Shown here: positions 34,257 through 44,981 of the stretch, piece after piece
Position numbering within the stretch: the first letter of the stretch is position 1
Layout: every line of letters starts with the position of its first letter
Assembly (NCBI RefSeq): GCF_002099425.1
Contig: NW_018344008.1
Coordinates: 10,036,501 to 10,100,500, forward strand
Direction: 5' to 3'
From: Phascolarctos cinereus
Lineage: Eukaryota; Chordata; Mammalia; Diprotodontia; Phascolarctidae
DNA length: 64,000 nucleotides
Translations under genes and position numbers: made by a program
The notes under the pieces: model-generated
What the model saw: the letters and a program-made list of their open reading frames with translations, nothing else
What the model was told of the DNA's origin: nothing
Database searches by the model: none

Positions 34257-34813
34257 TTTTTTTTTAATTAATAAATTTATTTTTAGTTTTCAACAATCAC
34301 TTCCATAAGCTTTTGAGTTTTAAATTTTCTCCTCCTCCTTGCCTGCCTCCCTCCACAAGATGGTGTGCAATCTAATATAGGCTGTACAAATACATTCCTA
34401 TTAGACATATTTATACATTGGTCATGTTGTAAAGAAGAATTAGAACCAATAGGAGGAACCACAAGAAAGAAGAAAAAAAACAAAACATAAGGAAAAAAAG
34501 AGCAAATAGTATGCTTCAATCTGCATTCAAACACCTTAGTTCCTTTTCTGAATGTGGATAGCATTTTCCATTATGAGACTTTTGGAGATGTCTTAGATCC
34601 TTGTAATGCTGAGAAGAGCTAAGTCTATCAAAATTAGTCATTGTACAGCATGGCTATTACTATGTACAATGTCCTCCTGGTTCTGCTCACTTCACTCTGC
34701 ATCAGTCCATACAAGTCTTTACAGGTTTTTCTGAAGTCTGCCTGCTCGTCATTTCTTATAGCACAATAGTATTCCATTACATTTATATATCACAACTTTT
34801 TCAGCCATTCAGC
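34257..34813 (-). mobile_element. Nested 5'-truncated L1 inside L1 5' UTR
   Basis: T-rich left end, then L1 3' UTR and ORF2 C-terminal text (CCTCCTGGTTCTGCTCACTTCACTC, AGCACAATAGTATTCCATTACA) ending at 34813. It is flanked by an imperfect 12-bp duplication, CCCTGCCACTTC (34245-34256) and CACTGCCAATTC (34814-34825), 10 of 12 identical. The host 5' UTR is continuous across it. Confidence 0.88.
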
Positions 34814-35253
34814 CACTGCCAATTCTGTTGCTGATTCAGTCACTCCCAAAACCTACTCTAGGTTTGTTGTGGCGGGGGCTGTGCTGGCACAGCTTACACT
34901 CTTAACCATGGTGTGACAGACCTTTCCTGCTGAAAAAGTTGTCTTTGGTGTCTTTGGGCTGATAAGCCTAGAAACCAACACTGGTGCCACTGATTCTGTT
35001 GCCCTGAGACCTGCTCCAAGTTTACAGGCATCTGGTCTGTGCTGGCATGGCCTGTGCTGGACTATGCTCCTCTCTCACCCTGGTGCAAGAGAACTTTCCT
35101 GCCGACCTTCCAATTTGTCTTGGGCTCAGAATTTGTTTCACTCTGTCTTTTTCTGGGTTCTTCTGCTCTGGAATTCGTTTAGGGTTATTTTTAAAGGTAT
35201 TTAGAGGGGTTTGGGGGAGAGCTCAGGGGAGTAACTGCTTTTATTCCCTCATC
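34814..35253 (-). promoter_or_regulatory. L1 5' UTR, distal part with 5' end
   Basis: The 5' UTR resumes after the nested insert. It ends at 35253 with a start-like GAGGGAATAAAAGCAGTTACTCC and shares the run of 20 bases around CCCCAAACCCCTCTAAATACC with 21590-21610 and 47620-47645. The 76-codon frame 35047-35277 is antisense to it. Confidence 0.75.
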
Positions 35254-35267
35254 TTCTCTAAATCACT
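35254..35267. repeat. Target-site duplication, right copy
   Basis: Identical 14-mer to 30851-30864. Confidence 0.95.
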
Positions 35268-36035
35268 CTTGATCTGAAGTACCACTATCAGAAATGATAT
35301 ATGCTAGAAGGGATGAGGGAAAATAGGTACACTTATGAACTGTTGGTGGAATTGTGAACTATTCTAACCAGTGTGGAGAACAACTTGGAACTATTTAAAA
35401 ATAAAACAGTATAAAACTGTGCATCTCCTTTGACTCAGCTACTACGAGGTCTGCCCTAACTAGAGCAAAGAAAAAAGAAAAAGGAAAACAGAAAAAATAT
35501 TTACAGCAACTCTTTTTGTAGTGGAAAAGGATTCAAAATTGAGGGGAAGCCCATCAATTGAGGAATGACTGAAAGAGTTGTGGTATATGATTGTGATGGA
35601 ATACTATTGTGTAATGAAATGGATGGTTTCAGAAAAATATGGGAAGACCTATATGAACTGGTACAAAATGAAGTGAGAAGAAACAGGAGATTATTGCATA
35701 TGGTAATAGCAATATTGTAATGATTATTAACTATGAAAAACTCAACTGTTTTGATCAATAAAGTCAATTATCCAAGAAAATTCCAAAGAATTTATGATGA
35801 AAAATGCTGTCTCTAAAGAAAGTACTGATGAACTCTCAGTGCAAATTCATTGTTTTTTACTTTATTTTTCTTGCTTTTTTGACAGTGTGGCTGATATGAA
35901 AATAGGTTTTGCATTGTTATACATGTATAATTGATATCATATTGCTTGCCTTTTCAGTGGGTAGAGGAGAGGTGTGAGGGAAGGAGAGAATTTGCGACTC
36001 AAAATTTAAAAAATGTAAATTTTTTTTAAAAAAAG
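35268..36035 (+). mobile_element. Outer L1, ORF2 C-terminus and 3' UTR (right half of split L1)
   Basis: It continues the element at 28545-30864 with GAACTGTTGGTGGAATTGTGAAC, GGAATACTATTGTGTAATGAAATGG and GGGAAGACCTATATGAACTGG, then a 3' UTR ending in A/T-rich sequence near 36035. The ORF2 C-terminus is broken by many stops. Confidence 0.88.
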
Positions 36036-36065
36036 GGAACATGACTGGAAAGGAGGATGGGTTGG

Positions 36066-36165
36066 TCATATAACAAAAGCTTGTTTCTAGTTGCTTGTAA
36101 TATTTTTTCCCTTAAATTGGAAGCTCTGAAATTTGGTTATGACATTTCTAGGCACTTTCTATTTG
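36066..36165 (-). mobile_element. L1 ORF1 scrap
   Basis: TAGTTGCTTGTAATATTTTTTCCC...GAAGCTCTGAAATTTGGTTATGACATTTCTAGGCAC is a decayed match to the ORF1 QAARKKQ / IAKFQ region on the minus strand. Confidence 0.6.
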
Positions 36166-36834
36166 GCTAGGTCCTCTACTTGCCTACAGTTGTCTGCTTT
36201 CTCTGTCAATATGATTAGAGAAGTTCAATCTTTCCTCCCAGCAAGAGACAGAGGTAAAGATCAGACTGGGTAATTTCTGAGAGTAAACTTGGAAGGGTAA
36301 AGACAGAAGTCATTGATGCTGAACTTGTAATAGATGAGTCTGGGAAAATGGTGATGCTGAGAGGGCCCACCCAGAATGGGTTGATAACACAGCCTTCAGT
36401 CATTTTTTTCCCATGAAGAATTACATTAGAGGGAAGGGTTTACTTTCTTTTCTTCTGTTTTATACTTTTCTCTATCTTATATGGTACATTTCTTTTTGTT
36501 TTGAGGTAGAAGGATAAAAGTTAGTTGAATCATAGCTATCTTGTCCCACTAACCCTTGATTTGATTTTATTGGTTTTTTTTCCCTCTTACGGGCTACCTA
36601 TTATGAACAATATATGCAAAAATATTCCAGAGAGGTTGGTGAGAGTGAGAAGGGAAAAGAAACCATTACCATGGCTGTGGGGGAACCTCAGTTTGGTATA
36701 TTTTTGGCAACCCATATGTGAAACTATTTTAGCTGACTGGATAAAATCCTTGATTTTAGCCAACTACACTATGATGGGATTGTTTACTCTCAGAATAAAA
36801 ATACTTACACGGCACGCCCCCCCCTCCAAAACAG
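36166..36834. other. Unassigned
   Basis: A 106-codon plus-strand frame at 36525-36845 overlaps a 61-codon minus-strand frame and has no recognisable domain. No repeat family was recognised. Confidence 0.3.
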
Positions 36835-37352
36835 TCAATAGTTAATAAACATTTATTAAGCATGTGCTTACTATGTGCCAGTGCTGAGGATGTTAAGGAA
36901 ACAAAGAACCAAAAGATAGTCACTGCCCTCAAGGAGCTCACAATTTATTAGGGGAGACAAAACCCAAACAAAAATGTATAAACAAGCTATATACAGAATA
37001 AATAGGAGATAATCGAGAAAGGAGGCACTAGATATAAGACGAGTTGGGAAAAGATGTCCTATAAAAGATGGGATTGTAGTTGGTACTTAAAGGAAATTAG
37101 GGAAGTTAGTAGGCAGGAATGAAGAGAGAGAGCATCTAGGCATAGGAGAAGCTAGAGAAAAGCCCTGAGTATAGAGATGCAGTATTTCATTCAAGGAACA
37201 GCCAGGAGGCAGTGTCACTGGTTAAAAGACTATATGGTAGGGAGGAAGGGGTAAGAAGACCAGAAAGGTAGGAAGGTCAAGCTTATGAAGGACTTTGAAT
37301 GCCAAACAGAGGATTTTGTGTTTGATCGTGGAGATAATAGGAAGCCACTGGA

Positions 37353-37387
<35 letters not shown>

Positions 37388-37561
37388 CATGATCAGAAAT
37401 TAATTTGGTGGCTGAATGGAGGATGGATTGGAGAGGGGAGAGACCCAGCAGTCAGCTGTTGCAATAGTCCAGGAATGAGGTGATAAGGGCCTGCACCAGA
37501 GTAGGGGGTAGTGTCAGAGGAGGAGAAGGGGAATTATTCAAGAGGTGCTGCAAAGGTGAAA

Positions 37562-37565
<4 letters not shown>
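36835..37565 (-). mobile_element. L2 LINE, C-terminal and 3' end, with (TG)n insertion
   Basis: TAATAAACATTTATTAAGCATGTGCTTACTATGTGCCAG, CCCTCAAGGAGCTCACAATTTATTAGGGGAGA, GAATGCCAAACAGAGGATTTTGTGTTTGATC, TTGCAATAGTCCAGGAATGAGGTGATAAGGGCCTGCACC are the reverse complement of the L2 end. A (TG)n tract at 37352-37387 lies within it. Confidence 0.9.
37352..37387 (+). repeat. (TG)n microsatellite
   Basis: About 17 TG dinucleotides inside the L2 relic. Confidence 0.95.
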
Positions 37566-37647
<82 letters not shown>

Positions 37648-37648
37648 T
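37566..37648 (+). repeat. Compound (TC)n-(AC)n microsatellite
   Basis: About 29 uninterrupted TC units followed by about 12 AC units. The two serine/leucine-repeat frames at 37480-37768 are artefacts of this tract. Confidence 0.97.
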
Positions 37649-37981
37649 ATTCCCTTTTCAATATTTTTTTCAAAACTAATTCTGTGGTTGCTTGTCCAGA
37701 GTCCATGTTGCTGGGTTCCCTTACATTGGTATGCTAGTTATAATTATTTTCCACATGCTGCAATATAATTTAAATAAAATACAATTATACTTGTAGACTC
37801 CCTTTGGCTATGTACATAGGGAGCAAAGAAATGTGGGAGAAGGGCCTGATCTTCTTAGTAGTCCTGAGGAGTTTGAAATGAAAGTGGGTTACCTAGTGGG
37901 TTGTTTTTTCCCTCTGTCTACTAACTGGATTTTGTTTAAAGCTCTACTTTCCTGCTGGATCATAGGATGGTTATTGCTCCT
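37649..37981. other. Unassigned
   Basis: Non-repetitive, no gene recognised. Confidence 0.3.
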
Positions 37982-38095
37982 CTTTCTGGCTAGGAGGGAA
38001 GGAAGAAAGGAGAGAGAGGGAGAGAGACAGAGACAGAGACAGAGAGACAGAGAGAGGCAGAGAAACAGAGACAGAGACAGAGAGACAGAGAGAGA
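37982..38095 (+). repeat. GA-rich purine tract (GAGACAGA-like units)
   Basis: Over 110 bases of almost pure purine with scattered C, built from AGAGAC/AGAGAG units. The 102-codon frame over it (37833-38141) is low complexity. Confidence 0.95.
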
Positions 38096-39179
38096 ATGTT
38101 TATCCCTCTCAGACTGCCAGGAAAACCACCAGTATTTATAGTCTTGTTAACTTCTATGATGGGATTAATATCCCTACAATATGTGTTAGGAGCAAACTTT
38201 CTTCTTTTATACTTCAGTAGGGATCAACTTTCACCAAAAAGAAAACAAACCAGTCCCTGAGGCCTGATTGGTCCTTATTTCCATGACACAATCTGCTGTC
38301 ACCTAAAAGTATAAAAAATCCATAACTATGAAGAGAAACTATGGATGCCACATATGTATTGTTGTTGTTGTACCAATGTCATTATTATACCTGGAGCTCC
38401 CCATCACATTAATACTCCTTTTACATGTGTGTGCATATTGTAAATGTAACTCAGCATAAGTATCCTTTACAGATGAAAGTCCTCTTACCTAGGTATATAG
38501 ATTGCACATCTACCTTACACATGGGAGTAGTATCGAGAAACAATATTATATACCAACAACTCAATTTGTTGAAAAAAACTAGATTATTTAGCCATGTTTC
38601 ATCAGTGCAGAGTTCCATTGGAGCTAAGATCTTTATGTACAGATGCGTGGTAAAATATATGGTTACATGGAACATCTCTCTTCATTGTATTAGTATTCAA
38701 TTACTTTCAAACATGTACACATTACAATTTGTAGTATATATAAAATTTCTGGTATTTTCACATTGTATAAAGTATAAATTCCAAGTAAAGTTCTACTCTG
38801 ATGCTTTATCAGAGTATGAAGGTGATACTGAGTTCTTGGGGACTCTCAGTTAAGCCCCAAAACTGGTAGGTTCAACACAACTTCAAAAGCTTCTGCTGTG
38901 AGGCTAACAACTAGACAGATGTAGACATATCATATAAGGATTAGCCTAAGTTTAGAAAGGTGATGGTCACAACAACTAAGATATGGAAATGTTTTGATTG
39001 GTGGAGGGAATAGTCATATGGATTAGATCAGGGATTCTGGAAATTTTGAAGAAGTATACAATCTGAAGATGTGTTAAATAGTGACACAGAATAGTTTATT
39101 TTTTTCTTTCTCCTATATAATATTTTTCTCCTTAAATCTAGGTCTGCCTCTCCTGGAAATTGTCAAGCAGACTAATAAA
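38096..39179. other. Unassigned; contains the longest open frame outside recognised repeats
   Basis: The plus-strand frame 38425-38853 (142 codons) has many Ile/Leu/Val/Tyr/Cys residues and no domain I recognise. A 74-codon frame opposes it. Without a splice-site pattern or codon-use signal I treat it as chance. A CTAAAAGTATAAAAAATCC stretch at 38303-38321 looks TATA-like, but nothing else supports a promoter. Confidence 0.35.
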
Positions 39180-39405
39180 AACTCTTTGGTACTATGGAAC
39201 ATAAGACTTGGAGTCAGAAAGAGCTAAGTTCAATTCCTACCTCAGAGACTTATTATTTGTGTGACCATGAGCAAGTCATTTACTTTTATTGTGCCTCATT
39301 TTCCTCATCTGTAAAATGGTGATAATAATAGCACCTACCTCAAAAAATTGTTGTGAAAGTCTTATGAAGAAACACATATAAAGTGCTAGGTATTATTGTT
39401 TTTAA
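39180..39405 (+). mobile_element. MIR SINE
   Basis: TGGAGTCAGAAAGAGCTAAG, TGTGTGACCATGAGCAAGTCA, CTCATTTTCCTCATCTGTAAAATGG, ATAATAATAGCACCTACCT and a TAAAGTGCTAGGTATTATTG tail follow MIR from near its 5' end to the 3' end. Confidence 0.88.
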
Positions 39406-42400
39406 TTTAGCTATGAGAGAAAGAAATGTGACAAAATTGGAGACAAAATACATGAATTTTTTTTTTGTAAAAAAAGGATACTGTTGCTGTTTAATGCTTA
39501 ATAGGTCAATATATAGGTTGGCTACTATTCTGTTTTAATAAATAGTTCAAGTAAAGAGAAAACTCTCACTTATTTATTTTCTAGTGCTTATCTCATCAGA
39601 TACCATGCTCATATTTAAGGTGATGTTTACTTCATGGGAAGTATGAAGCACTGGCTTTACAGGATGCTAAATTTCAGAATAAAAAGAACAATATTCCTTA
39701 AAATGATTACAATGATATACCTTACTTGATGAAGCATTGATATCTTTATGGCATATCATGCATATTTTCAAAGAGTTTTAAAGTAAATTATATCTAGATG
39801 GCATGATTATTTTAATAATAATGTAATTATTTTTTAAGAAATTGAGGATTGGCATTAGATTATATTGCTTCACCTACGTGTGACAAGCATGGAAATAATA
39901 AAGTGGCCAAACGCATTTAAACTTTTTAAAATGATTCTAACAAAGTCAATTAGATTTTCACCAAATAATGAACAGGAAGAATTGCACTTTCCACTACATC
40001 AAGACCCATTCCTTTGGTGTGTATAACAACAGAAACTGAAACCATTACCCTGTTGTTTAGATACATGTGCAAAAATTTCCTCAAAAAAGGAGTTGAATCT
40101 CAATGGGGCTGAATCTCATAGCATATTTTTCAAAAAGCTTGATAGCACTTTCTGTTTGACATGTAGCTTTGTAGACTTAGACTGGCTGCCTTACAAACAG
40201 GAGTATTGTAGGGCAGGTAAGAGTCCATTCATCACATTTGGAAAATCAAAGTACATGTCCTTGTGATGATTTAGCATTATTTCTGAGTACAAAGAACAAG
40301 ATAATAAACAAAATTACAGGATTATAGGCATCACTAGACACTTGAAAGCATTTCTAATACCAGAGTTTATGCCTAAGATGTGTTCACATTTATAGCCACA
40401 CACATATATATTATTTTAAAATTTGAATAAACTAATGTATACCATATGCACACATGTAGTATGTATATACCATATATAATACGTATATAAATATATAGTG
40501 TGTATTGATATTTTATTCAAATTGTAAGCAATACCAACAGCAAAAAAAATTGCTGTTACATGGTTATATTTATTATCATGAAAATTTTAAAGAAAATGGA
40601 TCGTTATTTCATTTTTTAATGTATTTTACTGTGGTTGCAGTAGTTCTAGCACTGGGGTTGCACGTGTAGTGAACTCAGTGGTAAATCTAGCAATATTTGG
40701 TCCCTAAGTGAAAATTTCACAAAGAATCTGCTTTTCTAAATTGCGAACAAAATGTTGCCCAAGCTACCTGCTATGCAGAGGGTATTTGGGTGGCATTTAT
40801 GTCTATGGAAAGAAAAAAGGAAACAACTTCCAGGGGCTTTCTCCAAGCTTGGATTCTTGTTTCTTCACCATTGCTCCCTTCAACTTTCATTTTTATCAAG
40901 AAAAAACTCTTGACAAATTCAAGTGATTTAGATGGAGCAAAAGCTTATGAAGCCTCAGGGGTGTCTATGATAACATTCTGTTTCATTAAAGCCATAGATA
41001 AGAGCCTACTGTGACTTTTGAACTCATTTCCTGTGGGTCTTTTAGCATTTGGGCTTATATGCCATACCAGTGCTTATTTTCTAGCAAAGATTGCAAACAA
41101 CTAAATGAACTGCTGATCCTATACAGCCTGCTGGCATCTGATAGGAAAAAAAACACAAAAACTCAACCAGATCATTGACATGGATCAGTGTGAGAAATAT
41201 TTCTACATTGCCACATATTTACTTTAAAAATATGGTTTAGCTGTTTGCCTCAGTATGCCACACTGACCAACATTATGTGATCTTGAAATGAAAATCCTTG
41301 TCCTGTCTTAGGGCTCTGCCCTCCCAAAAATATTCATGGCCTTCCTAACTTGACCAGTACTGGAAAGCTGCAAAAATTGTCCTTAGAGCAAGCTGGCTTG
41401 TATTCAGTGACCTACTATAGAAAAGCAGCACTCTAATTCCTTAGTTAGTGAAAGAGTTCAACCTCTACCTTAATCAACACACATAGGTTCTGAAAATATA
41501 TAAATATGATTGTTTTCACCTTGTGATCCCTTTATCATGTATGACCTCCTCTTTAATTCAGCCAAGAAGGAGACTGTGATTAGTTAACCAACAAATTAAC
41601 CACACCAGCAGAGTGCTTTAAATAGTGGAGGAACTTCAGAAGTCAACACTCAAGTGATTGACTATGGCAGTGGTGGAGGATTTGATTGTGTAAGATTCCA
41701 GGTGGGCCAATGAGAAAGAATTACCTTTGGAGCAGATGTAGGAAGGAGGAGTTTCTCTCTCCTCAAGTGGTTATTATTGGCAAAACCGGATCAGTGGTAA
41801 ACAAAGCATTCAACAAGAAGAAATATAGACATGGGCAGATACAGAAAGTTAGCCACCTAAAGAAGGAATCAGTTTCAAGAAATATGGTTCTTGTTACTAG
41901 GAAAAAAGTACTGGCTATTAGCTTAAGAAATGACTTCCAGTAATTTGAAGTTGTGACTTTACCTTTTTGGTCCCCTGTATTCATTCCATATATACATCAT
42001 CACCACCATACTCCAGATTTCAGCCCAGTGGTCCCTTGGAATCTGTGTGTGTAAATGGGAGAGTGTTCTTCAGACCTTTTTTGGTGGGAGGGATATGGGC
42101 CTATTTTGTACTTTCCTAATAACCGTATTAGTGAAAAGCTTTTTAAAAAGCTACTTGAAGTATGGCTGACTGATGTCAATGGGAATCAACCAATGGAGGG
42201 TTCATGAACAAGAAAACTAAAAACCCAGCCCATAAGTAATCACCTACCCTCTAAGGACTCCCAAATATGAGGGCAAATGTGAGATAGGGAATAGTCCCAG
42301 AGGAGGTGCTATACTTATCAAACCAAATTTAGGCAATAAATGCTCAGGTGAATATTACTGTTATTTTCATCTGGGTATACCCATACCTACACTTGTTGGT

Positions 42401-42529
42401 GGAGGAAAAAGTTCTTAATGGAATTTGAAATTGGATAAGATTTAAAAAAAAAAACCCTCTTTCTCTAATATGCCTCCCACTAGAACTTAGACTCTGCTCT
42501 TAGGAAATGGGACTCCAATAAATCCTCTG
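39406..42529. other. Unassigned 3.1-kb block
   Basis: No LINE, SINE or gene that I can name. It holds small frames (40708-41014, 41686-41943) without domains and an alternating AT-rich tract at 40400-40510. This is the longest repeat-poor stretch after 8.8-12 kb, and unique intergenic DNA is the simplest reading. Confidence 0.35.
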
Positions 42530-42690
42530 CTCCCTGTTTCTAGCTCCTTTTTTATGTGCTGTTTTTCTCCATTAGAATATAAATTACTTGAGAGTAGAGC
42601 CTGTCTTGATTGCTTGCATTTGAATTCTCAGTACTTAATACAGTGCCTAACACACAGTTAGCATTTAGCAAATGCTTTTTCATTCCTTCA
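42530..42690 (+). mobile_element. L2 3' end
   Basis: CCATTAGAATATAAATTACTTGAGAG...TCTCAGTACTTAATACAGTGCCTAACACACAGTTAGCATTTAGCAAATGC matches the L2 terminus. Confidence 0.8.
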
Positions 42691-42831
42691 TTCAGTAACA
42701 TCAGAAGGTAGCAGTTGGCTCAAAGTACTATAGTTTGGCCTTATATAAACTTACATTCTTAGATTGTTTCAAATCATTACCAGGGCAGTTATCGCTACTT
42801 TTATTTGGTGACCCACTAGTCTTGATTTGAT

Positions 42832-42903
42832 TTTTCCAGAAATAGATGTTCCAGTTACTTAGCCACCAAAAAATGAAATGAGATGATAAAGGTAGCCAGC
42901 TAT
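42832..42903 (+). repeat. Direct-repeat segment A
   Basis: About 72 bases (TTTTTCCAGAAATAGATGTT to GGTAGCCAGCTATACATAT) recur at 44711-44788 with few mismatches. In both places the text then passes through a TA/TG-rich expansion to GGAGGTAATCTTA-type L2 sequence. Confidence 0.88.
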
Positions 42904-42959
42904 ACATATACACATATATGTTAGGATGAAAATAACTATGTGTATACAAGATATGTACA

Positions 42960-43970
42960 GTGTACATTGAAGGTAATCTTACAGGGAAGAATATAGCAGT
43001 GTTGGGGACAAGAAGAGTATCATACTCAAAGTACAAACTTTGAGCTGAATCTTAAAGGAAGTTGTAGAAGGGAGAGTTGAGAAGGGAGAGCATTTAAAGC
43101 ATTGGGGACAGACAATGGAAATGTATGGAGTCAGCAGAAGAAATGTCTTGTGTGAAGAACAGTAAGTTATGTTAATGGAACTGGAATGAAGAGTTAATGG
43201 AGGGAAGTAAGCATAAGAAGACTGGAAAGTAGGTAAAGGTAAATTGTCTTTAAAGGTTGAGGATTTTATATTTGATCCTGGAGATAACAGGGAGCCAGTG
43301 GAATTTATTGAGTATGGAGGGGGTGTTACATCATCACATGTAGGAAGATTTAGGAAGATCATTTTTGGGGAAAATTAGAAGGCTATTCTATAGTCCAGGA
43401 GAGAAGTCATGAGATCCCATATAAGGGTGGTACTTATGTGAGAAGAGAGAAGAGGAGGCATGTAAGTGATGTTGTGAAAGTATAAACAACAAAATTTGGC
43501 AAGAGATCAGAGTTATGGGGTAAATGAGACTGAAGAGTCAAGGATGATATTAGAATTGTGAGCCTGAATAACTGCCAGCTGATAGAAGCTTGGAAGAGAG
43601 GAGTCTTTGGAGGGAAACATAGTGACTTCTTTTCTGTCTATGTTGAGTTTGATATGCAATGGAACATTTAATTCAATATGTTTAAGAGACAAATGGTGAA
43701 TGTAAGGCTGGAACTCAAGAAAGAGATTAGGGTGAGGTATATAGATCTGCATGGAGTCAATAATTGCATGTATAGAGGCTAATGAGATCATCAAACAAAA
43801 TAGTATAGAGGAAAAAGAGAAGGGAGCCCAGGAAAGATCCTTGAGGAACACTTAGTGGGTGTGACTTGGATGAAAATATAGCAAGGAGAGGGAATAGTGG
43901 TCAGGCAGATAGGAAGAGAATCAGGAGAAAACAATGTCATGAAAACCTAGAGAGGAGAGATTATTCAGGA
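42960..43970 (-). mobile_element. L2 LINE, RT to C-terminus
   Basis: GAAGGTAATCTTACAGGGAAGAA, GGATTTTATATTTGATCCTGGAGATAACAGGGAGCCAGTGGAATTTATTGAG, TAGTCCAGGAGAGAAG, TGTTGAGTTTGATATGCAATGGAAC and AGATCCTTGAGGAACAC...GGGTGTGACTTGGATGAA are the reverse of the L2 RT/C-terminal order over 1 kb. The 102-, 112- and 127-codon minus-strand frames are decayed L2 ORF pieces. Confidence 0.9.
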
Positions 43971-43974
43971 GGGC

Positions 43975-44700
43975 ATGTTTGTCAGTTCTGCAAAAGACAT
44001 AAAGCTGAAAGGTTTACCTAAGATGCTGGATTACAAAATCAGATTTTTTTTTAAAATCAAAAATTTAGAACAATGGACTGGATATAATAGAATGATATTT
44101 ACTTGGGATAAATGTGAAGTTTTACACTTCAGTTCCAAAAATCTATATCACAAGTATAAGACAGAAGCTAGATCTGAAAAACATCTGGGGGTTATGGCAA
44201 GCTCATTTTGAGACAACAAAGTGATAAGTGAGCCAAGGATAATAAGAACTTAGGATTTGTTAAAAAAAAAAAAGACATAGCAACTGGGGAAAAAGAGTTC
44301 ATCATTCTTTATTTTTCCATGTTCAGATATTCTCTGGATTATTCTGGTAATTCTGGAAGGAACTTGACATGCTAGAGAATGTCTCAAGAAGTGCCATCAG
44401 GATGGTAAAGAACTCCAAATTTATGCCATATGAAGATTGGTTGAAGAACTAGAGATACTAAGTCTGAAGGAGAAAAGATTTAGCAGGGGATATAATAACT
44501 ATTTTCAACTATTTAATGAGCTTCAGAAAAGAGAAAAGATATTATTCTCATTTTTGTTGGCATCAGAAGAAAGAACAATGAGTAAAAGTTTCAGAGAGGC
44601 CAATTTAGAGTAATCCAAAAATTAACTGGGCTTTCCAAGGAGGTTGTATGTTCCCCTGCACTCTAGGTCTGGTAACAAAAACGATATTGTATATGAGATA
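43975..44700 (+). mobile_element. L3/CR1-clade LINE, RT end and 3' UTR
   Basis: The frame 43975-44211 reads SSAKDIKLKG (decayed FADDTKL motif), then NLEQWTGYNRMIFTWDKCEVLHF and KTEARSEKHLGVMASSF. This is the classic order at the end of the CR1-clade RT (LxxLxxWxxxxxMxFNxxKCxVLH...LGV). It is followed by the 3' block GACTAAGTCTGAAGGAGAAAAGATTTAGCAGGG-type text to about 44700. The frame is open for 79 codons only, and the FADD is lost. Confidence 0.9.
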
Positions 44701-44710
44701 ATTTTTTTCA

Positions 44711-44955
44711 GGTATTTTCCAGAAATAGGTGTTCCAGTTACTTAGCCACCAGAAACTGAAATGAGATGATAAAGGTAGCCAGCTATGAATGTGTGTGTAT
44801 GTACATATACATGTATATGTATGTATTTAGTATGTATATATGTATGTATGTGTATATATTATATACATAAGGATAAATATAATTATGAATTTACAAGGTT
44901 CATACCGCATGAATTGGAGGTAATCTTAGAGAGAAGTTCATAGCAGCATGAGTGA
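44711..44955 (+). repeat. Direct-repeat segment B with L2-derived flank
   Basis: It repeats 42832-42903 (4-6 mismatches over ~75 bases), then a longer TATG/TGTA tract, then TTGGAGGTAATCTTAGAGAGAAG, matching 42960-43001 and L2 text. The pair is 1.88 kb apart in direct orientation. Confidence 0.85.
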
Positions 44956-44970
44956 TGATAAGGGTATCCT

Positions 44971-44981
44971 GCTGAAAGTCT
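44971..44981. repeat. SINE target-site duplication, left
   Basis: GCTGAAAGTCT, repeated at 45228-45238. Confidence 0.92.

Larger units (their letters stand above)
30865..35253 (-). mobile_element. L1 with ORF2 N-terminal two-thirds deleted, TSD-bounded
   Basis: On the minus strand: 5' UTR (35253-33788, itself interrupted), ORF1 (33787-32690), intergenic region (32690-31980), then a junction at about 31955-31990 that joins the ORF2 start region directly to the ORF2 C-terminal third (31950-31220), 3' UTR and a T-rich end at 30865. A perfect 14-bp duplication flanks it, so it inserted in this form or was rearranged afterwards. After subtracting the nested insert at 34257-34813 it is 3.8 kb. The RT core and endonuclease are missing. 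Confidence 0.88.

Noticed and set aside
37480-37768. Two overlapping Ser/Leu-repeat frames
   Set aside because: Both are artefacts of the (TC)n-(AC)n tract.
38096-38350. Possible LTR-like segment with a TATA-like stretch at 38303-38321
   Set aside because: No paired ends, primer-binding site or retroviral domain nearby.
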